From: Pseudomonas sputi
Lineage (GTDB): Bacteria > Pseudomonadota > Gammaproteobacteria > Pseudomonadales > Pseudomonadaceae
Reading direction: 5' to 3'
DNA length: 41,600 bases
NCBI RefSeq assembly: GCF_021603585.1
Contig: NZ_BQHI01000039.1
Coordinates: forward strand, 1-41,600
The position numbers and the translations under genes are program-made. The notes below the pieces were generated by a model, which saw only the letters and a program-made list of their open reading frames with translations, was not told where the DNA came from and did not search any database. Positions 1-8,170 of this stretch are shown here, in pieces (within the stretch, counting starts at the first letter, position 1; each line of letters begins with the position of its first letter).

Positions 1-2
1 AA

Positions 3-1067
3 CTCGCCGCCCCCACCGCCATCCCGGTGCGAGTCGTCGCCGTCAGCGAAAAAGACGTCCCCCGCTACACCAGCGGCATCGGCTCGGTTCTCTCGCTGCA
101 CAGCGTCGTGGTACGCCCACAGATCGACGGCATCCTCACCAAACTCCTGGTCAAAGAGGGTCAGTTGGTAAAACAAGGCGACCTGCTCGCCACCATCGAC
201 GACCGCTCGATCCGCGCCAGCCTCGACCAGGCCCGGGCGCAACTGGGCGAAAGCCAGGCGCAACTGCAAGTCGCTTTGGTCAACCTCAAGCGCTACAAAC
301 TGCTCAGCGTCGACGACGGCGTCTCCAAGCAGACCTACGACCAGCAACAGGCACTGGTCAACCAGCTCAAGGCCACCGCCCAAGGCAATCAGGCCGCGAT
401 TGACGCGGCACAGGTACAACTTTCCTACACCCAGATTCGTTCCCCGGTCACCGGCCGCGTCGGGATTCGCACGGTCGACGAAGGCAACTTCCTGCGCATG
501 ACCGACGCGCAAGGTCTGTTCACCGTGACCCAGATCGACCCGATCGCCGTCGAGTTTTCCCTGCCCCAGCAAATGCTGCCGACCCTGCAAGGCCTGATCA
601 GCGATCCGCAGCGTGCGCAGGTCAAGGCCTACATCGGCGCCGACACCGACGGTGAAACCGGCAACCTGCTGGGCGAAGGTCACCTGACCCTGATCGACAA
701 CCAGATCAACGCCAACACCGGCACCATCCGCGCCAAGGCCGAATTCGACAACCCCAACCAGAAGCTCTGGCCGGGCCTGCTGGTGACGGTAAAGATTCAG
801 ACGGCGCTGGATAAAAATGCGCTGGTGGTCCCGCCCACCGTCGTACAGCGCGGTCTCGACCAACACTTCGTTTATCGGGTCAACGGCGACAAGGTTGAAG
901 CGGTGCAGGTGCAGATGGTTTATCAGGGCAGCGGTCAGGACATCATCAAGGGCGTGAAGCCCGGCGACGTGCTGGTCAGTGATGGCCAGTCGCGGCTCAA
1001 GCCCGGTTCGACCGTGCAGGTCATGAGCGAACCGCCGCAGGTGGTACAAGCGGAGCCCAAGCCATGA
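3..1067 (+). CDS. RND efflux periplasmic adaptor (MdtA/MuxA-like), 5' end missing
   Basis: This is the membrane fusion protein of a tripartite RND exporter, which links the inner-membrane pump to an outer-membrane channel. The reading frame is open to the left edge (it reads L-A-A-P-T-A-I-P just before the GTG at 27), so the true start and any signal peptide or lipobox lie outside the window. The GTG at 27 is not a credible start. The visible part shows the first lipoyl half (GILTKLLVKEGQLVKQGD), an alpha-helical hairpin rich in Gln and Ala, the second lipoyl half (YTQIRSPVTGRVG), a beta-barrel region, and a membrane-proximal domain ending in a Pro/Gln-rich tail. The stop overlaps the permease start as ATGA (1064-1067), so the two are translationally coupled. 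The family assignment is firm. The substrate is unknown. Confidence 0.93.
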   Translation, partial: LAAPTAIPVRVVAVSEKDVPRYTSGIGSVLSLHSVVVRPQIDGILTKLLVKEGQLVKQGDLLATIDDRSIRASLDQARAQLGESQAQLQVALVNLKRYKLLSVDDGVSKQTYDQQQALVNQLKATAQGNQAAIDAAQVQLSYTQIRSPVTGRVGIRTVDEGNFLRMTDAQGLFTVTQIDPIAVEFSLPQQMLPTLQGLISDPQRAQVKAYIGADTDGETGNLLGEGHLTLIDNQINANTGTIRAKAEFDNPNQKLWPGLLVTVKIQTALDKNALVVPPTVVQRGLDQHFVYRVNGDKVEAVQVQMVYQGSGQDIIKGVKPGDVLVSDGQSRLKPGSTVQVMSEPPQVVQAEPKP

Positions 1068-4000
1068 AGCAGCACAAAGGCGTTTCGACCTGGTGCATCG
1101 ATCACCCGGTGGCGACGATTCTGCTGACCATCGCGCTGGTGCTGGTCGGGGTGATTGCCTTCCCGCGCCTGCCGATTGCCCCGTTGCCGGAAGCGGAATT
1201 TCCGACGATTCAAGTCTCAGCACAGTTACCCGGCGCCAGCCCCGACACCATGGCTTCGTCCGTGGCCACGCCGCTGGAGGTGCAATTCAGCGCCATCCCC
1301 GGCATGACCCAGATGACCTCCAGCAGTGCGCTGGGCTCCACGTTGCTGACCCTGCAATTCACCCTCGACAAGAGCATCGACACCGCCGCCCAGGAAGTGC
1401 AGGCCGCGATCAACACCGCCGCCGGCAAACTGCCGAAAGACATGCCGACCCTGCCGACCTGGAAGAAGGTCAACCCGGCCGACAGCCCGGTGCTGATCCT
1501 CAGCGTCAGCTCCACGCAAATGCCCGGCACTGAACTCAGCGATCTGGTGGAAACCCTCCTTGCCCGTCAGATCAGTCAGATCGACGGCGTAGGCCAGATC
1601 AACATCACCGGTCAGCAACGTCCGGCAATCCGCGTTCAAGCTTCGGCCGACAAACTGGCGGCCATCGGCCTGACCCTCGCCGATATTCGTGTGGCGATCC
1701 AGCAGACCAGCCTCAACCTCGCCAAAGGTGCGCTGTATGGCGACTCGAGCATTTCCACGCTGTCGACCAACGACCAGTTGTTTCACCCCGAGGAATACAG
1801 CCAGCTCATCGTTTCCTACAAGGACGGCGCCCCGGTTCACCTCAAGGATGTGGCGAAAGTCGTCAACGGTTCGGAAGATGCCTACGTGCAGGCCTGGGCC
1901 GGTGATCGGCCGGGCGTGAACCTGGTGATCTCCCGTCAGCCCGGCGCCAACATCGTCGAAACCGTTGACCGGATTCAGGCCGCCCTGCCCGGCCTCGAAG
2001 CCATGCTGCCGGCCTCGGTGCAGGTGAAAACCCTGATCGACCGCACCCAGACCATCCGCGCCTCGCTGCATGAAGTGGAAATCACCCTGCTGATCGCGAT
2101 CCTGCTGGTGGTGGCGGTGATGGCGCTGTTCCTGCGCCAGCTGTCGGCGACGATGATTGTCTCGGCGGTGCTCGGCGTATCGCTGACTGCCAGTTTCGCC
2201 CTGATGTACCTGCTCGGTTTCAGCCTGAACAACCTGACCCTCGTCGCCATCGTGGTGGCGGTGGGGTTCGTGGTCGACGATGCGATCGTGGTAGTGGAAA
2301 ACATTCACCGTCATCTGGAGGCCGGCGACAGCATGCGCGACGCTGCGATCAAGGGCGCCGGCGAGATCGGTTTCACCGTGGTGTCGATCAGTTTCTCGCT
2401 GGTGGCGGCGTTCATTCCGCTGCTGTTCATGGGCGGCGTGGTCGGGCGCCTGTTCAAGGAGTTCGCCCTGACGGCCACCTCGACCATCATGATTTCCGTG
2501 GTGGTATCCCTGACGCTTGCGCCGACGCTGGCGGCGCTGTTCATGCGTAAACCGGTGCATCACGCCCATGACAAACCGGGCTTCAGCGAACGCCTGCTCG
2601 GCTGGTATGAAAAAGGCCTGCGCCGCGCCCTCGCCCACCAGAAATTGATGATCGGCGTGTTCGGCATTTCCGTCGCGCTGGCGATTGGCGGCTACGTGTT
2701 TATCCCCAAGGGTTTCTTCCCGGTGCAGGACACCGGTTTCGTCCTCGGCACCACCGAAGCCGCCGCCGATATCTCCTACAGCGACATGGTGAAAAAACAC
2801 TTGGCGATGGCCGAAATCGTCGCTGCCGACCCTGCCGTCCAGGCGTTTTCCCACTCGGTCGGCGTGTCCGGCAGCAACCAGACCATCGCCAACGGCCGCT
2901 TCTGGATCGCCCTGAAAAAACGCGGTGACCGCGATGTTTCGGCCAGCCAGTTCATCGACCGCATCCGTCCGCAACTGATGAAAGTCCCCGGCATCGTGCT
3001 TTACCTGCGCGCAGGCCAGGACATCAACCTCAGCTCCGGCCCGAGCCGTGCGCAGTATCAATACGTGCTCAAGAGCAACGACGGGCCGACCCTCGCCACC
3101 TGGACCCAGAAACTCACCGAAAAGCTACGTAGCATCCCGGCGTTCCGCGACATTTCCAACGACCTGCAACTGGGCGGCAGCATCACCCACATCAGCATCG
3201 ACCGCAGCGCCGCCGCGCGTTTCGGCCTGACGGCGAGTGATGTCGACGAGGCGCTGTACGACGCCTTCGGCCAGCGGCAGATCAACGAGTTCCAGACTCA
3301 GGTCAACCAATACAACGTGATCCTGGAACTGGACACCAGACAGCGCGGCAAGGCCGAAAGCCTCAACTATTTCTACCTGCGCTCACCGCTGAGCGGAGAG
3401 ATGGTGCCGCTGTCGGCGCTGGCCCGATTCGACGCGCCGACCATCGGCCCGCTGTCCATCGCCCACGATGGCATGTTCCCGGCCGCCAACCTGTCGTTCA
3501 ACCTGGCGCCCGGCGTGGCGCTGGGTGACGCGGTGATTCTGCTGAATCAGGCCAAGGCCGAAATCGGCATGCCGACCGCGATCAGCGGCAACTTCCAGGG
3601 CGCGGCCCAGGCGTTCCAGAGTTCGCTGAAAAGTCAGCCGTGGCTGATTCTGGCGGCGCTGGTGGCGGTGTACATCATCCTTGGCGTGCTCTACGAGAGC
3701 TTCGTCCATCCGCTGACGATCATTTCGACCTTGCCGGCGGCGGGGCTGGGTGCGGTGATCATGCTGTGGATCTGCGGGCAGGACTTTTCGATCATGGCGT
3801 TGATCGGGTTGGTGCTGCTGATCGGTATCGTGAAGAAGAACGGTATTCTGATGATCGACTTCGCCCTGGAAGCGCAGCGCCATCGCGGGCTGTCGCCGCA
3901 GGATGCAATTTTCGAGGCGTGTATCACGCGGTTCCGGCCGATCATCATGACCACCCTCGCCGCGCTGCTTGGCGCCCTGCCGCTGATGCTCGGTTACGGC

Positions 4001-4165
4001 ACCGGCGCCGAACTGCGCCAGCCACTGGGGATCGCTGTGGTGGGCGGCCTGCTGGTCAGCCAGATGCTGACGCTGTTCACCACGCCGGTCATATACTTGT
4101 GGCTTGAGCGGCTGTTCCACAAGCCCAAACCTGCGCCCATCGCGGCGCTGGCAACGACAGACTGA
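1064..4165 (+). CDS. RND efflux permease, HAE type, MdtC/MuxC-like
   Basis: This is the inner-membrane proton-driven pump of the tripartite exporter. Its 1033 residues are full length for the family. An N-terminal transmembrane segment (about 13-33) is followed by a periplasmic porter domain, a first helix bundle (about 340-490), a second porter domain, and a C-terminal bundle (about 860-1010). The paired acidic residues of the proton relay are present at Asp405-Asp406 in the segment GFVVDDAIVVVENI. The N-terminal segments PLPEAEFPTIQVSAQLPGAS and SQIDGVGQINI resemble MdtB/MdtC and MuxB/MuxC more than AcrB or MexB. Those systems carry two pump genes, whereas only one is seen here. The motifs do not look like a heavy-metal (CusA-type) pump. 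No outer-membrane factor gene lies downstream, so it is either upstream of the window or shared. Confidence 0.95.
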   Translation: MKQHKGVSTWCIDHPVATILLTIALVLVGVIAFPRLPIAPLPEAEFPTIQVSAQLPGASPDTMASSVATPLEVQFSAIPGMTQMTSSSALGSTLLTLQFTLDKSIDTAAQEVQAAINTAAGKLPKDMPTLPTWKKVNPADSPVLILSVSSTQMPGTELSDLVETLLARQISQIDGVGQINITGQQRPAIRVQASADKLAAIGLTLADIRVAIQQTSLNLAKGALYGDSSISTLSTNDQLFHPEEYSQLIVSYKDGAPVHLKDVAKVVNGSEDAYVQAWAGDRPGVNLVISRQPGANIVETVDRIQAALPGLEAMLPASVQVKTLIDRTQTIRASLHEVEITLLIAILLVVAVMALFLRQLSATMIVSAVLGVSLTASFALMYLLGFSLNNLTLVAIVVAVGFVVDDAIVVVENIHRHLEAGDSMRDAAIKGAGEIGFTVVSISFSLVAAFIPLLFMGGVVGRLFKEFALTATSTIMISVVVSLTLAPTLAALFMRKPVHHAHDKPGFSERLLGWYEKGLRRALAHQKLMIGVFGISVALAIGGYVFIPKGFFPVQDTGFVLGTTEAAADISYSDMVKKHLAMAEIVAADPAVQAFSHSVGVSGSNQTIANGRFWIALKKRGDRDVSASQFIDRIRPQLMKVPGIVLYLRAGQDINLSSGPSRAQYQYVLKSNDGPTLATWTQKLTEKLRSIPAFRDISNDLQLGGSITHISIDRSAAARFGLTASDVDEALYDAFGQRQINEFQTQVNQYNVILELDTRQRGKAESLNYFYLRSPLSGEMVPLSALARFDAPTIGPLSIAHDGMFPAANLSFNLAPGVALGDAVILLNQAKAEIGMPTAISGNFQGAAQAFQSSLKSQPWLILAALVAVYIILGVLYESFVHPLTIISTLPAAGLGAVIMLWICGQDFSIMALIGLVLLIGIVKKNGILMIDFALEAQRHRGLSPQDAIFEACITRFRPIIMTTLAALLGALPLMLGYGTGAELRQPLGIAVVGGLLVSQMLTLFTTPVIYLWLERLFHKPKPAPIAALATTD

Positions 4166-4173
4166 GGCGGGTC

Positions 4174-4851
4174 ATGCGCGTTCTGATTATCGAAGACGAA
4201 GAGAAAACCGCGGACTACCTGCACCGCGGCCTGACGGAACAGGGTTACAACGTGGATCGGGCCCGCGACGGCGTCGAGGGCCTGCATCTGGCGCTGGAAA
4301 GCGACTACGCGGTGATCGTCCTCGACGTGATGCTGCCGGGCCTCGACGGCTTCGGCGTACTGCGCGCATTGCGTGCGCGCAAGCAGACGCCGGTGATCAT
4401 GCTCACCGCCCGCGAACGGGTCGAAGACCGGATCCGAGGCCTGCGCGATGGCGCCGACGATTACCTCGGCAAACCGTTTTCCTTCCTCGAACTGGTGGCG
4501 CGCCTGCAAGCGCTGACCCGGCGCAGTGGCGGCCATGAACCGGTGCAAGTGAGCATCGCCGACCTGTGGATCGATCTGATCAGCCGCAAGGCCACCCGCG
4601 CCGGCACCCGGCTGGATCTGACCGCGAAGGAGTTTTCGCTGCTCAGCGTCCTGGCCCGGCGCCAAGGCGAAATCCTCTCGAAAACCGCGATTGCCGAGAT
4701 GGTCTGGGACATCAATTTCGACAGCGACGCCAACGTGGTCGAAGTCGCGATCAAGCGCCTGCGAACCAAGCTCGACGGGCCGTTCGACGAGAAGCTGCTG
4801 CACACGATCCGGGGCATGGGTTATGTGCTGGAGAGCCGTGGTGTCCAGTAA
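4174..4851 (+). CDS. OmpR/CusR-family response regulator
   Basis: This is a 225-residue DNA-binding response regulator. The receiver domain (1-120) has the acidic pocket (IIEDEE), phosphoacceptor Asp51 in the segment VLDVMLPG, and the conserved Lys100 in the segment LGKPF. The C-terminal winged helix (about 128-222) has the typical LTAKEFSLLSVLARR and RGMGYVLE segments. The overall sequence fits the heavy-metal response regulator subfamily (CusR, CopR, IrlR). It begins 8 bases after the permease stop and its stop overlaps the kinase start, so pump, regulator and kinase form one unit. I infer that it controls this RND operon. Membership of the heavy-metal subfamily does not prove that the signal is a metal, since the pump itself is of the drug/amphiphile type. 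Confidence 0.95.
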   Translation: MRVLIIEDEEKTADYLHRGLTEQGYNVDRARDGVEGLHLALESDYAVIVLDVMLPGLDGFGVLRALRARKQTPVIMLTARERVEDRIRGLRDGADDYLGKPFSFLELVARLQALTRRSGGHEPVQVSIADLWIDLISRKATRAGTRLDLTAKEFSLLSVLARRQGEILSKTAIAEMVWDINFDSDANVVEVAIKRLRTKLDGPFDEKLLHTIRGMGYVLESRGVQ

Positions 4852-6205
4852 CTCTATCGCGCTGCGCTTGAGCGGGATGTTCACGCTGGTGGCGCTGCTG
4901 GTGTTCCTGTTGATCGGCGGCGCGCTGTATCAACAAGTGGATAAAGGCCTCGGCCTGTTGCCGGAAGCAGAGCTCGATGCGCGTTACAGCGTGCTCGAAT
5001 CCGCGCTCAATCGGTATGGCACACCCGAGCATTGGGTGAAGATCAACGCCAAGCTCAAGCTGCTCGGCGAAGAAGACAAGCGCATCCGTTTCTGGGTGGT
5101 CAGCGGCGATCCGGGCTACGAGTTCGGCGAGCCGGATGCCTTGATCCGCGCGTTCGCCCAAGGCCCGCTGGGCATGCGCGACCTGCAACTGCCCGACCAT
5201 CCTTATCCGCTCAAAGTGCTGCTGACCGAACTGCCGGCCAAGGATCAACGCCCTCCGCTGCGCTTCATGATCGGCATCGATACCGAGACCTTTCACCAGA
5301 CCCAGCATCAGTTGCTGATCGCGCTGGTCAGCCTGGCGGTGATCGGCGTGCTGCTGGCCTCGGCATTGGGTTACTGGGTGGCGCGGATCGGCCTCAAACC
5401 GCTGATCAAACTGTCCCACGAAGCCCAGCGTCTGGCCCCGCCGTTGCGGGCCGGGCGTCTGCGGCTGTCGCCGTTGCCGCCGGAACTGGAGCAGTTCGTC
5501 GACTCGTTCAACTCGACGCTGGAGCGGGTCGAACAGGCGTACTCGCGGCTGGAATCGTTCAACGCCGACGTCGCCCATGAGCTGCGCTCGCCGTTGACCA
5601 ACCTGATCGGCCAGACCCAGGTCGCCCTCACTCGCGGACGCTCCGCCGAGCATTATTTCGAAGTGCTGCAATCCAACCTCGAAGAGCTGGAACGCCTGCG
5701 TTCGATCATCAACGACATGCTGTTTCTGGCCAGTGCCGACCAGGGCAGCAAGGCCACCAAACTGACCTCGACCTCGCTGGCCGATGAAGTGGCAACCACC
5801 CTCGAATACCTCGACTTCATCCTCGAAGACGCGCAAGTCCAGGTTCGGGTAAGCGGCGATGCGCAGGTGCAGATCGAGATCGCTCATCTGCGCCGGGCAC
5901 TGATCAATCTGCTGAGCAACGCGGTGCAACATACCGCGCCGGGACAAGTGATCGAAGTGCAGATCGCGGTCGAAGAGCATCAGGTGAGTATCGGCGTGGC
6001 CAACCCCGGTTCGCCGATTGCCAGCGAGCATTTGCCGCGTTTGTTCGAACGCTTCTACCGGGTCGATGCGTCGCGCAGCAACAGCGGCAACAATCACGGT
6101 TTGGGACTGGCGATCGTCAAGGCGATTGCGCTGATGCATGGCGGCGATGTGTTTGTGCGCAGTGATCGCGGGATGAACACCTTTGGCATCCACCTTCCGG
6201 TCTGA
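4841..6205 (+). CDS. Sensor histidine kinase, CusS/CopS-type
   Basis: This is the membrane sensor kinase paired with the regulator just upstream. I place the start at GTG 4841 (protein begins V-S-S-N-S-I-A-L-R-L), 454 residues. The longer open frame reaching back to 4691 lies inside the regulator gene. GTG 4838 is an alternative. Two transmembrane helices (about 13-30 and 158-180) flank a periplasmic sensor domain of roughly 125 residues. They are followed by a HAMP-like linker, the H box with His246 (VAHELRSPL), the N box (RALINLLSNAVQHT), the F box (LFERFYRVD) and the G box (GLGLAIVKA). The start overlaps the regulator stop by 11 bases. No metal-binding His or Met cluster stands out in the periplasmic part, so the ligand is unknown. 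Confidence 0.93.
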   Translation: MSSNSIALRLSGMFTLVALLVFLLIGGALYQQVDKGLGLLPEAELDARYSVLESALNRYGTPEHWVKINAKLKLLGEEDKRIRFWVVSGDPGYEFGEPDALIRAFAQGPLGMRDLQLPDHPYPLKVLLTELPAKDQRPPLRFMIGIDTETFHQTQHQLLIALVSLAVIGVLLASALGYWVARIGLKPLIKLSHEAQRLAPPLRAGRLRLSPLPPELEQFVDSFNSTLERVEQAYSRLESFNADVAHELRSPLTNLIGQTQVALTRGRSAEHYFEVLQSNLEELERLRSIINDMLFLASADQGSKATKLTSTSLADEVATTLEYLDFILEDAQVQVRVSGDAQVQIEIAHLRRALINLLSNAVQHTAPGQVIEVQIAVEEHQVSIGVANPGSPIASEHLPRLFERFYRVDASRSNSGNNHGLGLAIVKAIALMHGGDVFVRSDRGMNTFGIHLPV

Positions 6206-6326
6206 GGTCAGGGATCATTGCCATTCCCGCAACAGTCATTTATGAAAATCACGCTGTTTCCCAACGCCCGGCAACCTTATCTTTGCCCGCACCAAACAGC
6301 ACTTGCCAAGCAAGAAGGTTTTCAAG

Positions 6327-6551
6327 ATGTCCAACAGTATGGGTATTGCCAGCGCTTTCGTTCTGTCCTCATTGATCCTGTCGCCAATGGCGATGGCTGA
6401 AGAATCCCAGACGTTCGTGGCGCAAAACGCAGCCCGGGCTCAGGCGTATGAACAGCATCAGGCAGAAGTGATGGCCAAGGCCAAAGACGCCACGCAAGCC
6501 CCGCAGGCCGGCCTTTCCCAAGCGCAGTCCGAATCCGGGGCCGACAGCTGA
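6327..6551 (+). CDS. Small secreted protein of unknown function (74 aa)
   Basis: I do not recognise this protein. The start at ATG 6327 is supported by AAGAAGG at 6312-6318, 8 bases upstream. Residues 1-32 look like a Sec signal peptide, with a hydrophobic core (ASAFVLSSLILSP) and a likely cleavage after AMA (M-A-M-A / E-E-S). The mature part is only about 42 residues long, polar and probably helical (Gln, Ala and Glu rich, containing ARAQAYEQHQAEVMAKAKDA), with a low-complexity Gln/Ser/Ala tail and no cysteine. It follows the kinase gene by 121 bases on the same strand and is closed by a strong terminator. It could be the last gene of the RND/two-component unit or a separately promoted target of it. 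The existence of the gene is well supported by its RBS, signal peptide and terminator. Confidence 0.72.
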   Translation: MSNSMGIASAFVLSSLILSPMAMAEESQTFVAQNAARAQAYEQHQAEVMAKAKDATQAPQAGLSQAQSESGADS

Positions 6552-6617
6552 GGCACGCACCACTCCGTTTCCCTCGACGCGGTTGTTTGGCTCTTCCCGT
6601 TCAACCGTCGTCCTTGC

Positions 6618-6645
6618 AGGCCGCTGATTTTCAGCGGCCTTTTTT
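6618..6645 (+). terminator. Rho-independent terminator after the small secreted protein
   Basis: A perfect 10-bp stem (AGGCCGCTGA / TCAGCGGCCT) has a 3-base loop and is followed directly by a run of T. It closes the transcript that includes the 74-residue secreted protein and insulates it from the porin gene. Confidence 0.92.
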
Positions 6646-6745
6646 CGTTGTGGTCTGAAAGCTGTCTGGTACGTCTTTAACAACTGGAAACATCCCGCAC
6701 CTCAAGACATTGAAGTGTCAGTTGACCCAAGGAGCTTTACCGCAC

Positions 6746-8062
6746 GTGCGTTACCCAGTTCGCTTCACCCCGCTGTTCATTGCAATTGCCGCAACGATTG
6801 CCCCCGCCGCCCACGCCGCCGAATCCGAGCAGCAAGGTTTCGTCGACGGCGCGAGCCTCAACCTCAACGCCCGCAACTACTACATGAACCGCAACCGTCT
6901 GCAGCAGACGGATGACAACATCGAGTGGGGCCAGGGGTTGCTCGGCAAATTCGAGTCGGGCTACACCGAAGGTACGATCGGCTTCGGCATCGATGCCCAC
7001 GCCATGCTCGGTTTGAAACTCGACGGCGGTGGCGGCACGGACAACTCCAGTATCCTGCCGGTCAGTGACGGCAGCGGCAAAGCGCCGGGCTCGTTCTCCA
7101 CGGCGGGCGGCACCCTGAAAATGCGTGCGTTCGATACCGAGTTGAAGGCCGGTGACCTGTTTCTCGCCAACCCGGTGATCGCCGGTGGCGAGACGCGCAT
7201 GCTGCCGCAGACCTTTCGCGGTCTGAGCCTGAGCAACCACAGCTTCGACGGCTGGATGATCGAAGGCGGCCAGGCCAGTTTCACCAAGCCCTATAACCAG
7301 AGCGGCCACAAACGCATCGGCACCTCTTACGGCAGCCTTGCCGAGGGCGACAAGAGCCAGCACCTGAACTGGGCCGGCGTGGCCTGGAGCGGCGTCGAAG
7401 GCCTGACCAGCAGCCTGTACGCTTCCGAGCTGAAGGACATCTGGAACCAGTACTACTACGACCTCGAGTACACCTGGGCGCTGAATAACCTGGTGACCCT
7501 CAACCCGGGCCTGCACTTCTATCACACGCAGGACACCGGCGACGCGCTGCTGGGCAACATCGACAACAACACCTACAGCCTGCATTTCACCGTCGGCGTC
7601 GGCAGTCACAGCGTCACCGCCGCGTACCAGCGGGTCAACGGCAACACGCCGTTCGACTACATCAGCCAGGGCGACAGCGTCTACCTCGATAACTCCCAGC
7701 AGTACTCGGACTTCAACGGCCCGAACGAGCGTTCGTGGAAACTCAAGTACGCGTACGACTTCGCCGGGCTGGGCCTGCCGGGCCTGACCTCGGCGGTGTC
7801 CTACTCGCGCGGTACGCTGGACCTGACCAAGGTCGATCCGCACAGCAAGGGTTACGCCTCGTGGTACAGCGCCGAGGGTCGCGACGCCAAGCACTGGGAA
7901 CGCGACATCGACCTCAATTACAGGGTGCAAAGCGGTCCGGCCAAAGACCTCGCGGTACGCCTGCAATGGGCGACCAACCGCGGCGGCAACGGTTACGGCG
8001 CGCTGGATACGGACACCGATGAATACCGTGTGATCATCGACTACCCGATCAACGTCTTCTAA
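6746..8062 (+). CDS. OprD-family outer-membrane porin
   Basis: This is a substrate-selective beta-barrel porin, which in pseudomonads imports small solutes such as amino acids, organic acids or aromatic acids. I choose GTG 6746 as the start: AAGGAG at 6729-6734 lies 11 bases upstream, and the resulting N-terminus is a clean signal peptide ([20 protein letters not shown], cleavage after AHA). The TTG at 6710 would add 12 uncharacteristic residues. The protein is 438 residues, typical for OprD. It shows family hallmarks: [19 protein letters not shown] near the mature N-terminus, alternating amphipathic strands throughout, and a C-terminal strand ending [12 protein letters not shown] with terminal Phe. 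The substrate cannot be read from sequence. It is flanked by terminators and is probably monocistronic. Confidence 0.93.
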   Translation: MRYPVRFTPLFIAIAATIAPAAHAAESEQQGFVDGASLNLNARNYYMNRNRLQQTDDNIEWGQGLLGKFESGYTEGTIGFGIDAHAMLGLKLDGGGGTDNSSILPVSDGSGKAPGSFSTAGGTLKMRAFDTELKAGDLFLANPVIAGGETRMLPQTFRGLSLSNHSFDGWMIEGGQASFTKPYNQSGHKRIGTSYGSLAEGDKSQHLNWAGVAWSGVEGLTSSLYASELKDIWNQYYYDLEYTWALNNLVTLNPGLHFYHTQDTGDALLGNIDNNTYSLHFTVGVGSHSVTAAYQRVNGNTPFDYISQGDSVYLDNSQQYSDFNGPNERSWKLKYAYDFAGLGLPGLTSAVSYSRGTLDLTKVDPHSKGYASWYSAEGRDAKHWERDIDLNYRVQSGPAKDLAVRLQWATNRGGNGYGALDTDTDEYRVIIDYPINVF

Positions 8063-8080
8063 GATCGCCGCTACAGTAGA

Positions 8081-8107
8081 AAGGCCAGCCGATGTGCTGG
8101 CCTTTTT
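8081..8107 (+). terminator. Rho-independent terminator after the porin
   Basis: A 9-bp stem (AAGGCCAGC / GCTGGCCTT) with a 6-base loop is followed by T-rich sequence. It begins 18 bases after the porin stop. Confidence 0.9.
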
Positions 8108-8170
8108 CTTGCCTGTGGCAGCGAGCGGGTACAACTACGCTTAAAAGAACCTCCAACCGAAAACCGAACC

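Noticed and set aside
1064-4165. A heavy-metal (CusA-type) RND pump, suggested by the CusR/CusS-type regulators
   Set aside because: The N-terminal and porter-domain segments match MdtC/MuxC-like amphiphile pumps, and I see no metal-relay Met clusters.
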